Source: Calothrix sp. PCC 7716
GTDB lineage: Bacteria; Cyanobacteriota; Cyanobacteriia; Cyanobacteriales; Nostocaceae
DNA length: 64,000 nucleotides
Direction of reading: 5' to 3'
Assembly: GCF_019977735.1 (NCBI RefSeq)
Contig: NZ_AP025018.1
Location: 7,320,580-7,384,579 of the forward strand
Shown one piece after another: positions 35,706 to 45,102 of the stretch. Position numbers and translations under genes: made by a program. The stretch's first letter is position 1; every line of letters starts with the position of its first letter. The notes below the pieces were generated by a model that saw nothing but the letters and a program-made list of their open reading frames with translations, made no database searches and was not told the DNA's origin.

Positions 35706-36756
35706 TTGTTGATTTTCGATTATTAGACGGTTGATTAAAGGAGTTTACGATTTCTTCTTCTTGGGTGCCACCATTTTGAATAAGTACACTACGAATAACT
35801 TCAGCGCGCGCTTCGGTGTCAAATGCATCTTGTTCCAAACGTTGTGCGGATAAATTTTGGTTACGGTCTCGCATCCTTTTAGACATACGACGAGCTAGCG
35901 ATGCTTTTTCTTCTAAAGCCCGAAATGCAATCCATAAAGCATCTTCTAGTGCATCAGATTGCTTCGCGAGTAAAGTCTCTGGAGAATAAGCATGACCAAT
36001 ACGGCATCGAAAACGAAACATACCTTTTTCTTGTAGTTCCCAAAGATTACCGCCACAATCTGGACAACTATACCCCGAAGGATTGCCAGGTTTATCGTCT
36101 GAGTGAAGCCTTGTTACACTAAATTCTGCCATATCAGATTCGTAATTCATTAATTCGGGAACATGCTGTTGATTTTTCGTTTCGACTGGTGTATTTACTA
36201 AATCTACTAGTAAAGATGGAATCGACGATAAAGGTACAATATGGTCGATGTCGTCAACATTCTCAATTGCGCTGCTCGGCATTCCACTATATAATGCGTC
36301 CGAAGGGTCTTGAACGACAGCTAAACCACCTCTTATTTTTACCGCCGCTAATCCAGCAGTACCATCATCAAGCGCACCAGTTAATATCACACCTATTACT
36401 CTGCCATCGTAAGCGCGCGCTGCGGTGCGAAACGTTGGGTCAATAGCTGGACGATGATTATTTTCTTTTGGTCCACGAACTAAATTAACGTAACCAGATT
36501 TTACGAGTAAGTGATAACCCGGTGGCGCCACATAAACATGCCCCGGTTCTATGACTTCTCCGTCTTTAGGATGATGCGCTGGTAAACGTTTAGCTCGGTT
36601 AAGAATTCTAGGTAATACACTAGTACCTTCAGAAGGCACATGAAGAATTACAAATATAATAGCATTGAGGTCAGACGGTAAATTCTTTACTAAATAAGTA
36701 AGTGCTTCAACTCCTCCTGCCGATGCTCCGACAACGATTATATCGTGATTGGGCAT
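35698..36756 (-). CDS. CheB-type methylesterase with C-terminal zinc ribbon
   Basis: The 352-residue protein has a CheB domain (about 1-190) with serine in VVGASAGGVEALTYL, histidine in FVILHVPSEGTSVLP and aspartate in LTGALDDGTAGLAAVK, again without a receiver domain. A C-terminal extension (about 225-340) has a zinc-ribbon-like YSCPDCGGNLWELQ and FRFRCRIGHAYSPE followed by a long helix; it is the part often found on stand-alone CheB proteins. This is the first gene of the operon, and two different CheB proteins are thus made from one transcript. Because neither has a receiver, control by CheA-type phosphorylation is not expected. Confidence 0.93.
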   Translation of the reverse strand: MPNHDIIVVGASAGGVEALTYLVKNLPSDLNAIIFVILHVPSEGTSVLPRILNRAKRLPAHHPKDGEVIEPGHVYVAPPGYHLLVKSGYVNLVRGPKENNHRPAIDPTFRTAARAYDGRVIGVILTGALDDGTAGLAAVKIRGGLAVVQDPSDALYSGMPSSAIENVDDIDHIVPLSSIPSLLVDLVNTPVETKNQQHVPELMNYESDMAEFSVTRLHSDDKPGNPSGYSCPDCGGNLWELQEKGMFRFRCRIGHAYSPETLLAKQSDALEDALWIAFRALEEKASLARRMSKRMRDRNQNLSAQRLEQDAFDTEARAEVIRSVLIQNGGTQEEEIVNSFNQPSNNRKSTNE

Positions 36757-36912
36757 TATGTTATTTCTCCTTTACAGCAATGTGTTTAAAATTCAACAAC
36801 ACTGCTTACAAAAAGTTAGCAGAATACGGCTAGCTTAACCACCTAGCTCAAAGGTGATTTTTACAAACCAGGTCATCTACCAAAAGTTATAAATTATAAT
36901 TATTACAAGATT

Positions 36913-37773
36913 TTAATTCTTGTAAACCAAGAATCCATTTATTGCGTCAAAGAGCGCTTCTGGTTCATCTGCACGAATTAAATGACTACTATTCTCAAAA
37001 ATTCTTAAATCAGAGTTTTTAATACCTTGAGCAATTTCTTCTGAAAATTCAGGAGCGCATATCCAATCATGGCGCCCACCGATTACTAATGTCGGAGCAA
37101 TAATCTTGTATAATTGGTCACGTACATCGTAAGTTCGTAGAAATCCACCAAATGCTTCATTAATAGCATCTATTGAGAGAATTTTATTATCCCAAACCTT
37201 TACAGAAGTATTTGGGTCATGTTTGAGTGAATACATCGGCGCCAGAATTTTAAAATAGTCGCGCAATTGTTCTTCATTTTCAAAATTACCATCCCAAAGT
37301 CGTTGAGCAATCAAATTTTGTGCTTCAGTTCCACGTTCAGCTAAAATTTGCTTTGCCCGTTCCAAGAATTTATAACTCGCAGTGCTGACAATAATAATAA
37401 GATGCGAAACATTTTGCGGGTAACGAATAGCATACGATAGTCCCACCATACCACCATACGAAGTACCGATAACAACAATTTTGTCAAGTCCTAAATATTG
37501 ACGCAAAGCTTCCATATCCTCGACATTATTATCGAGAGTGTAAGTTTCCTTGGCGCCGCGTTTAGAACGTCCTTGTCCACGGTGGTCAAAATATACTAAT
37601 TGCAGTCTACGTGTTAAAGTTGAAAAAGTCGGCTTGTAACCAGTATGGTCGGCGCCGGGGCCACCGTGAATTAAAAAAGCAGTAGGTTTTGTGTAGGTAC
37701 GATTATTTTCAACTACTACACTACACCCTTCAACATCAAAGAATATTTCCGTGTCTCTAATTTTAGCAAACAT
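36913..37773 (-). CDS. alpha/beta hydrolase, proline iminopeptidase-like (peptidase S33 family)
   Basis: The 286-residue protein has the alpha/beta hydrolase fold. The oxyanion motif is in FLIHGGPGADHTGYKP, the nucleophile serine in VVIGTSYGGMVGLSYA, the acid in VIGGRHDWICAPE and the catalytic histidine in FENSSHLIRADEP. The HGGPG motif points to the proline iminopeptidase or related S33 group; the true substrate could equally be an ester or lactone. There is no signal peptide. Its ATG shares one base with the stop of the small upstream gene (TAATG), so translation is coupled. Confidence 0.88.
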   Translation of the reverse strand: MFAKIRDTEIFFDVEGCSVVVENNRTYTKPTAFLIHGGPGADHTGYKPTFSTLTRRLQLVYFDHRGQGRSKRGAKETYTLDNNVEDMEALRQYLGLDKIVVIGTSYGGMVGLSYAIRYPQNVSHLIIIVSTASYKFLERAKQILAERGTEAQNLIAQRLWDGNFENEEQLRDYFKILAPMYSLKHDPNTSVKVWDNKILSIDAINEAFGGFLRTYDVRDQLYKIIAPTLVIGGRHDWICAPEFSEEIAQGIKNSDLRIFENSSHLIRADEPEALFDAINGFLVYKN

Positions 37774-38018
37774 TATTTTAACTCTTGTGGAACGGGCATC
37801 CTGCCCGTCTTAACATTTAGTATTTTTTGCCGAATACGAGCGACAATTTCGGGAGTTAATTCTGGTTCGGGATCAACTATTTCACGTTCAGCTAAAACTG
37901 CCTCAATTTCTTCTGGAGAAGCTTTTTTTGAATTTTGTAAAAACTGAGTAAAGGACTGCTTTTGCTCTTGTCTTTCTTCTATAGATGTTGCCCGAACTGA
38001 GTAATTTGAATAATTCAT
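37773..38018 (-). CDS. small acidic protein with repeat-derived C-terminus
   Basis: The 81-residue protein is helical and charged: SIEERQEQKQSFTQFLQNSK, ASPEEIEAVLAEREIVDP and LTPEIVARIRQKILN. Its last residues, KTGRMPVPQELK, are encoded by a copy of the dispersed GGGCATCCTGCCC repeat at 37782-37811. The stop overlaps the hydrolase start as TAATG. The size, charge and position resemble antitoxin-like or adaptor proteins, but no toxin is adjacent and I do not recognise the family. Confidence 0.65.
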   Translation of the reverse strand: MNYSNYSVRATSIEERQEQKQSFTQFLQNSKKASPEEIEAVLAEREIVDPEPELTPEIVARIRQKILNVKTGRMPVPQELK

Positions 38019-38081
38019 AACTAGTTACTTTTTGTAAAAAGAAAGTTGAATTTTACAGCCACTTAATATTAATTTACAATT

Positions 38082-38110
38082 GGGACGGGCAGGGATGCCC
38101 GTTCCACAAG
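38082..38110. repeat. GGGCAGGGATGCCC dispersed repeat
   Basis: GGGACGGGCAGGGATGCCCG followed by TTCCACAAG, eight bases before the end of the ABC ATPase gene at 38118 and about 70 bp upstream of the small gene at 38018. Inverted relative to the copy inside that small gene at 37782-37811. Confidence 0.8.
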
Positions 38111-38117
38111 AGATTTA

Positions 38118-39989
38118 TCATGAGGCTTGGCGTTGCTTAATTCTTTCAGCGCTACCTGTAGGAATTGATGCAATGAGCTTTTGCGTATATTCTTGTTTGG
38201 GTTCGCGGTAAATTTCTTCGGCTCTACCTTCTTCGACAATTTGACCACGGTTCATGACCATAATTCTATCACTCATAAATTTGACTACGCTTAAATCGTG
38301 GGAAATAAATATATAAGTCAAGCCAAATTCTTCTTGCAGTTCTTTGAGCAAGTTTAATACCTGTGCTTGTACAGATACATCGAGTGCTGATACTGACTCA
38401 TCGCAAATAATAAATTTAGGATTTAATGCGAGAGCGCGTGCTATACAAACCCGTTGCCGTTGTCCTCCAGAAAATTGGTGTGGGTAGCGGTTCATTGCGT
38501 CAGCACTAAGTCCAACTCGTTCGAGAAGGTATGCTGCACGTTCGCGCTGTTCTTTTTTGCTTTTACCGATACTGTGAATTACTAACGGTTCCATTATTGC
38601 TTCCCCAACTTTCATGCGTGGGTCGAGGGCACTAAAGGGATTTTGGAATACAATTTGCATCTGGCGCCGTAATTTTTGTAATTCTTCACCTTTAAGTACA
38701 GTAATATCGTTATTTTCAAAGATAATTTGTCCGCTAGTTGGTTCAATAAGTCGTAACAATGTACGAGCGAGCGTACTTTTTCCACATCCCGACTCACCCA
38801 CAAGTCCCAAGGTTTCACCGCGTTTGATATCAAACGATACATCATTTACTGCCCAGAAGTAGCGTTTAGTACCGCCAAATACTCCTTTTATAGGAAAACC
38901 GACTTTAAGATTTTTGATTTGTACGAGTGCTGGTTCTTTCTCAAGGTTATCTAGGCGCCGATTAATTTCTTCAAAACTAATTTCAATAGGTTCTGAGGGT
39001 GATTTACCTTGAATAATCATTTCTCCTGTTGGTGTTTCTTCAACGCTCATATAGTCAGAAACGGTAAGAAGTTTCACAGGACGACTATTAAGTGTTGGAC
39101 GACAAGCAACTAATCCTTTAGTATATGGATGCTGAGGATTGTTAAAAATTTGATTAGAGGCGCCTTGCTCAACGACATTACCTTTATACATTACAGCGAT
39201 ATTGTCAGCAACTTCAGATATTAAGCCTAAATCGTGAGTAATAAAAATCAACGCCATATCGCGCGTTTGTTGTAACTCGCGTAGCAAATCAATAATTGTT
39301 GCTTGCACAGTAACATCAAGCGCAGTAGTAGGTTCATCAGCAATTAATAATAACGGGTTACAAGAAATAGCCATAGCTATCATCACCCGTTGCAGTTGTC
39401 CCCCCGAAAGTTGATGGGGGTAACGTTGGAGCATTGAATCTTTGTGCAGGTTAACTAGCTCAGAAATTTTTTGAGCTTCCACAGATGAACCAGTTTGTTT
39501 TGCTGTTTCTAAATACTGCGCGCGTAACTGCTCATCGCTAGGGAGAAGCTTCACCTCTTGCAAACCAGCGATAGCTTTTTGTTTAGCTTCACCAGCAGAA
39601 ATATTTTGGTGACGTAAAATAGCTTCAATAAGCTGATAACCAATAGTAAATACAGGATTAAGCGAACTCATCGGTTCTTGGAAAATCATCGCAATATCAC
39701 CACCCCGGTAAAGCTGCATTTGCTTCGCAGGTAGTTCCACCAAGTTAACGGGTGGAGTATTTGGTTGAGGAGAAAACAAAATTTCACCGTTAGTTACCCG
39801 TCCCGGAGACTGTAACAAACCCATAACAGCAAACGAAGTAACAGACTTACCGCTTCCAGATTCTCCTACAATGCCGAGAGTTTCGCCACGACGCAGGTCA
39901 AACGATATATTATCAACAGCTTTGACGGTTCTACCATCTCCTGGAAACTCTACACGTAAGTTGCGAACGGATAATATAGTATCACTCAT
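38118..39989 (-). CDS. ABC transporter ATP-binding protein, fused DppD-DppF/GsiA type
   Basis: The 623-residue protein carries two complete ATPase domains. Domain 1 (about 5-290) has Walker A GIVGESGSGKSVTSFA, signature HQLSGGQLQRVMIA and Walker B LLLIADEPTTALDV; domain 2 (about 355-610) has GLVGESGCGKSTLART, QFSGGQRQRVCIA and FIICDESVSALDV. Each is followed by the oligopeptide-type C-terminal extension (NPQHPYTKGLVACRP, EPKQEYTQKLIASIP). It would drive import of peptides or glutathione-like solutes across the inner membrane. No permease or binding-protein gene is nearby, so the partners must be encoded elsewhere. Confidence 0.93.
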   Translation of the reverse strand: MSDTILSVRNLRVEFPGDGRTVKAVDNISFDLRRGETLGIVGESGSGKSVTSFAVMGLLQSPGRVTNGEILFSPQPNTPPVNLVELPAKQMQLYRGGDIAMIFQEPMSSLNPVFTIGYQLIEAILRHQNISAGEAKQKAIAGLQEVKLLPSDEQLRAQYLETAKQTGSSVEAQKISELVNLHKDSMLQRYPHQLSGGQLQRVMIAMAISCNPLLLIADEPTTALDVTVQATIIDLLRELQQTRDMALIFITHDLGLISEVADNIAVMYKGNVVEQGASNQIFNNPQHPYTKGLVACRPTLNSRPVKLLTVSDYMSVEETPTGEMIIQGKSPSEPIEISFEEINRRLDNLEKEPALVQIKNLKVGFPIKGVFGGTKRYFWAVNDVSFDIKRGETLGLVGESGCGKSTLARTLLRLIEPTSGQIIFENNDITVLKGEELQKLRRQMQIVFQNPFSALDPRMKVGEAIMEPLVIHSIGKSKKEQRERAAYLLERVGLSADAMNRYPHQFSGGQRQRVCIARALALNPKFIICDESVSALDVSVQAQVLNLLKELQEEFGLTYIFISHDLSVVKFMSDRIMVMNRGQIVEEGRAEEIYREPKQEYTQKLIASIPTGSAERIKQRQAS

Positions 39990-40068
39990 ATAGTTGTGTA
40001 TGAATATTAACTAAAAATTATTTGGATTTTAACACTACATTTGGCGATTGTATGTTGGACGCTGCTGA

Positions 40069-40181
40069 TCCCCCCTAACCCCCCTTGATAAGGGGGGAAT
40101 AAGAGTGCTACTTTAACCCCCTTTATTAAGCGGGGACAAAAGTACTTTAACCCCCCCTTATTAAGGCGGGGCAGGGGGGGA
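40069..40181. repeat. CCCCCCTTA / TAAGGGGGG repeats
   Basis: The stretch holds three imperfect copies of the ACCCCCCTTATTAAGG type with matching GGGGGG arms, forming stem-loops. The remaining part of the 39990-40721 gap shows no gene; near 40494-40527 there is a CCAGTACTACTGG repeat copy. Confidence 0.75.
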
Positions 40182-40493
40182 TTTCAATTTGTGTGTACAC
40201 TATAGTTAATAAAGGCAGCAACAAAAGCGAATATTATAACTACACTTTAAGCCGCTAGAATTTATGTTTTCGTTTACAAAACTTTATATTTAAATTACAG
40301 CATTGCTCCTTCAAGATACAAAAGCGATAATAGCAAGTGTCGTTATGGGAATATGGTGTATAAGAGGGATTTAGCTAATTGCATTACTTATGGATACAGA
40401 CGCAGCATTACCTGAATATTAGACTTCGGTCTACTTCATTAAATATGTATCGAGTTCTGAATGCCAAGAAAATAAAGGCAGGGGGAGTTCCAC

Positions 40494-40527
40494 ACCAGTA
40501 CTACTGGTTAAATAAACAGGTAGTACT
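40494..40527. repeat. CCAGTACTACTGG-type repeat (degenerate copy)
   Basis: CCAGTACTACTGGTTAAATA is followed by ACAGGTAGTACT, an imperfect inverted repeat. Better copies occur at 44829-44861 and 46537-46569. Confidence 0.65.
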
Positions 40528-40721
40528 ATTAAAAGTCCCCGAAGGTATAAAATATTGATAGTAAGCGAAGCATCTAGGTAATCGTGATATACACTCCTGT
40601 GCTTGACTACGGGACTCATCACATATCAAGATACTTTTAAAAAGATTTGGCTTATTTTTGCATAACTTCCAAAGTCTGAGAAATATACGTAGGTAGAAGG
40701 CTAAACAGAGAATGGAAAAAC

Positions 40722-41234
40722 ATGAACTTCAAACAAACTGCTTTGCTTGGAATTTTAGTAGTAGGAATTGGAACGGTTAGTGCAGAGTCAGCAGGTGCAA
40801 GAAATCAAAGAGTAAAAACACCTGTAACCGCACCTTCAACTCAGATTACTCAATCTTCATCATATGTAATCGCTCAATTAACAGAAGCAAGCTCTCCAAT
40901 TTATGGAATTTGGAAGCTCAAATTTAGCGTTAATGGAATTGTTCATGAAAGCGTTCTTGCGATGAATGGGTATTCGGGAGCAATGAGAACTAGGTATTTT
41001 GACCCAAATTTAAGACGGACGCAGGCTGTAGACCAAACAATCAGACTTAAGTCTTCATCGCAAGGGTTAGTTTTAGTGGGATATAATCCTGTTTACGCTG
41101 GAACTACCAGAAGACACCCTACTTACAATGCTGACAACTTTTTGATTTCTGTTCAGCCTAATGGTTCGAGAGCTATTTATACTTGTGATACTGCTAGGCA
41201 GTGTTCGGCTGTAGATATAGAAACTATTAAATAA
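40722..41234 (+). CDS. small secreted protein of unknown function
   Basis: The 170-residue product starts with a signal peptide (MNFKQTALLGILVVGIGTVS, cleavage likely near AESAGA). The mature part contains IYGIWKLKFSVNGIVHESVL and MNGYSGAMRTRYFDP, then a segment LKSSSQGLVLVGYNPVYAGT and a pair of cysteines in YTCDTARQCSAVDI. The pattern suggests a beta-rich periplasmic domain stabilised by a disulphide. I do not recognise the family. It stands alone between long non-coding stretches. Confidence 0.7.
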   Translation: MNFKQTALLGILVVGIGTVSAESAGARNQRVKTPVTAPSTQITQSSSYVIAQLTEASSPIYGIWKLKFSVNGIVHESVLAMNGYSGAMRTRYFDPNLRRTQAVDQTIRLKSSSQGLVLVGYNPVYAGTTRRHPTYNADNFLISVQPNGSRAIYTCDTARQCSAVDIETIK

Positions 41235-41743
41235 TCACATTTGTCTTACCACTTATTCAAAAAAACCCAGCGATTAATTAGCCGCTTATCGGAGTAAATT
41301 AATTTGTAACAATTTATTTGAATTTAATTTACGTATTATGAAGAATTTTACTGTTGCGGCGCCTGCATCACCAAGCTATTGTAACTGAAGCGTTAATCGT
41401 TTCAGGTGTCGATAGCAGATGCTCCACAATTACAGGTAATGGTGTCATGGATTTATCGTATCTTTAATTTCTAAAACGCTCTCCTGATGCTATAGTATCG
41501 CTATAGACAATTTAAAGATGATTCCACGGCTTTTTTCATGACGGAATTTTATTGCAATTTGTAACAAAGTCCTAATCAAGCTTGTGCATGACATTAAGCA
41601 TTATTTAAAACTATGCAACATAAAATTTTATTTTGTTCTTGACATCGATTTGGTTTTATGATTATCGGTGAAAATATAACTGGCTTTGAGTTGTTATGTG
41701 CGCGCTCTTTGTAAATAGATGATTTATATTATTTATATTATTC
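41235..41743. other. intergenic region without an identified gene
   Basis: This 509-bp AT-rich stretch lies between the small secreted protein gene and the broken exoprotein gene. A GC-richer part at about 41355-41460 may be a coding relic, as it is read for short open stretches in more than one frame, but I could not identify it. No convincing promoter or RNA gene was seen. Confidence 0.5.
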
Positions 41744-44700
41744 ATGACAAATAAACAGAGTTGGCTTTACAAGTTACTGGTATGCAGTCTGATATCCACT
41801 CATCAACCAGCGCAAGCCCAAATCACTCCTGATAACACTTTAGGGGCAGAAGGTTCTCGCCTGACACCTAATATTTTAATTAATGGTGCTTCTTCCGACC
41901 GGATTGATGGCGGCGCCGTTCGTGGCAGTAATCTTTTCCATAGCTTCACTGAATTTAATATTAAATTGGCAACGCAGCAGCAAATAGTGGAGATAGCGGA
42001 GATATCAATATTGCTGCTGGGAATATCACAATTGCTGGAGATGGAAGAAACTTAACAAGTAGTATTGCTACTTTCACTAGTAGTCAAGGCAATGCTGGGA
42101 AACTGACTCTAAATGCTAATGATATCAACATTACTAAGGGCGGTTCCGTTTTGGTTTCTACTGGCAGTACAGGTAACACAGGTGACTTGACAATTCAGGC
42201 GAGGAATTCAGTTAACATTACTGAAAATGGGAATTTAGCTCTTTCTGCACTAAGTTCAGGTTCAACGGGCAACTTGCGGATTGAAACAGGCACGCTCAAA
42301 ATCGAAAATACAAATGGAATAGGCGCCTTTTCCAGTGGTTCAGGAAGTGCAGGCTCTATCTTCATTCAAGCAAAGAATGCATTTGAAGTAATTAATGGTC
42401 AAATTATTACAGGTGCCCTGCTTGAAAGTAAAAGTCGAAGTGATATTACTATCGACACAAAGCGATTCAATCTTACAAATGGCGCCGCATTGGTTACAAA
42501 CACATTCGGTGCTGCTGATGCGGGCAACATTGTCATTCGAGCCAGTGAGTCAGCGTCAATGAGTGGTGTTTCACCATCTAATTCTCTATATAGTTTTATA
42601 TCAAGTGCTACTGCTGGGGAACGAGAAGATAGCACTGGCAACATCATAAAAGCAACGGGCAATGGTGGCAATATTACAATCGAAACACCACGATTAACCT
42701 TAAGCGATGGAGCAGGAGTTAGTACTTCATCGCTACAAAGTAGGGGCAATGCTGGAAATATCACTATCCGCGCTCTTGATGTTGAACTTGATGGATTTGT
42801 GGCATTACCTGATGCTGATTTCGCTCGAACTAAAATAGCTACAAATATCGTTCTTAGTGACGCGGATGTGAAAGCAGGTACGTTGAGCATTGATACCGAG
42901 CGGTTGCGACTTAGTAATGGCGCCTATTTGGACACATCAGTTCAAAGTGGACGAGGACAAGCTGGTAATTTAATAGTTCGTGCTAGTGACTCAATTGATA
43001 TTGACGGTCAAGGTCCCCCAAACCGCGATAATGTACCATTATCATCGGGTTTCTTCGCTCAAGTGCAAATAGGAGGCATCGGTTCTGGTGGTAGCATAAA
43101 TGTTGAAACAGGACGCTTGAGCTTAAGCAATGGCGGACAAATTTCTGCGGCAACCTTTGCTACTGGCAATGCTGGAAATATTTTGATTAACGCAGGTCAA
43201 ATTGATTTGCGTGGGTTTCCCTCTCGGATATCAACAGAGGTTTATGAAAAAGCTGTAGGCAATGCAGGCGATATCCGTATCAACACGCAGCGGTTAAATT
43301 TACAAGATGGAGCAGATATATCCTCTACCACCTCTGGCAATGGAAGTGCGGGTAATTTAACTATTCAGGCAAGAGACATTGTATTTAACGGTGCAGCCAG
43401 CAGATTGCTCTCATCAGTTGAAGAAACTGCTAACGGAAATGGTGGTACTGTTAACATTAACAGCAATAGCTTAACTATTCTAAATGGTGCTTTCATTAGC
43501 GCCCGTACTAATGGACAAGGGCGTGCAGGTGATATATTTATTAATGCAAAAGATAGCATCACATTAGATGGCACTCAAGACGGTTCATCTAGCGTTATTA
43601 GCGCCAGAAGCACAGCAAAGGCAACTTTAGGTAGCGGGCAAATTACCCTCAATACTAACGCCTTAAGTTTAAATTCTGGAGCAAATATCCTTGCTACCAC
43701 AGCAAATACTGAACCAGGTGGTAACGTCAGTATTAATGCTAACACTATCGATATTACAAACGGCGGACAAATTCTGACTTCAACAAGCAGTAGTGGACAA
43801 GCAGGTAATATCACTCTCAATGCCAAAAACGTTAACCTAGCTGGAATTGATAGCACTTACGCCCAACGACTTAACGAGTTTGGGCGCCCAATTGTGACGA
43901 GTATTAGCGAAGCTAGCGGATTGTATGCTAATACAACAGGAGAATCCTCTGGTAAAGGTGGTACTATTCGTGTCAACGCAGAAAGATTGAATATTCGTGA
44001 CCGCGCAAGCATTTCTGTTGATAGTCGCGGTAGTGGTGTAGCTGGTGATATTAATGTTAATTCCCAGTCAGCACGACTAAGCGGCGCCAATATTGTTGCG
44101 GAAACAGCGTCTCAAGATGGCGGTAACATCAATATTGAAAATACAGATTTATTATTATTACGTCGAGGTAGCCTGATTTCAGCAACAGCAGCAGAAGGCG
44201 GTAACGGCGGTAATATTAAAATTAATGCTCAAGCAATTGTGGCAGTTCCCAAAGAAAACAGTCGTATCCGTGCAAACGCCGTTCGCGGAAACGGTGGAAA
44301 CATCAATATCAACACTCTTGGAATTTTCGGTATTAAAACATCACCTTTTCCTCTAGAAGAAAGTGACATTACTGCTAGTTCCCAACTCGGTGTTCAAGGG
44401 CAAATTTCCATCACTCAACCTGATGTTGACCCCACCCAAGGAATAATTGAACTGCCAAATGAAGTTGTTGATGCCAGCAACCAAATAGGTCAAACCTGTC
44501 CCAGAGGTTCAAACGCCAAACCTTTGGGTGAGTTTGTTGTCACCGGACGCGGTAGTTTGCCACCTAACCCTCTGCAACCGCTAGCAGGTACAACTACCCC
44601 TACTCCACTAGCAACTTTGGATGGAAAATTCGCAAACAAACCATTCAACATACCTACCTCTACTCCACCCGAAGCAATTGTCGAAGCTCAAGGTTGGGTG

Positions 44701-44796
44701 AAAACTGCCGACGGTCAAGTTATACTTACTGCCTCTGCACCAGAAGCTACACCGTCTGCATCTCTAACAACTGCTATATGTTCTGTGTCTAAATAG
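41744..44796 (+). pseudogene. two-partner-secretion (filamentous haemagglutinin-type) exoprotein, broken
   Basis: The first frame (41744-42055) has a signal peptide and the start of the TPS secretion domain: QITPDNTLGAEGSRLTPNIL, DRIDGGAVRGSNLFHSFTEF. Right after FNI the sense continues in another frame from about 41965 (GNAAANSGDSGDINIAAGNI) without interruption into the long frame ending at 44796. The remainder of the TPS domain (normally NPxGI and related motifs over more than 200 residues) is absent, so there was a deletion that also shifted the frame. The long part is a beta-helix of repeats such as GNAGNITI and LSNGGQISA, and it ends with the usual QTCPRGSNAKPLGEFVVTGR tail. It would not be secreted or made as one protein. 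Confidence 0.8.
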
Positions 44797-44828
44797 CTAC
44801 GAGTTATAAAATTAATAATTTTGTGGCG

Positions 44829-44861
44829 CCAGTACTACTGGTTACGTTAACCAGTAGTACC
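44829..44861. repeat. CCAGTACTACTGG...CCAGTAGTAC inverted repeat
   Basis: CCAGTACTACTGGTTACGTT and AACCAGTAGTAC form a hairpin about 30 bp after the exoprotein pseudogene. The same unit recurs at 46537. The remaining 44862-45102 has no gene and presumably carries the promoter of the TPR gene. Confidence 0.75.
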
Positions 44862-45102
44862 AAAAGTCAAGGGCAAAAATTAGAGAAACCTTTATTCCTC
44901 AGCAATTTACTCTACTTTACGTACTGTAAGTAGTTTATTAATTCATGTTTATGCGTAATTTTGCATAAGTATCCCCAGCCCAGAGGTATGTAGTTGTAGG
45001 AGCTAATTTAAATAATTCCCAAGGCTTGTAATAGACGAGAGTATAAATGCTCTCTCGTTCTCCAATGGGAATGTCCAAAATCTAACTACAATTACTAAAA
45101 CT

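Noticed and set aside
40431-40622. 63-codon frame on the minus strand
   Set aside because: No ribosome site, no recognisable composition, overlaps a dispersed repeat.
42399-44090. several minus-strand frames within the exoprotein
   Set aside because: They are shadows of the repetitive beta-helix coding sequence on the plus strand.
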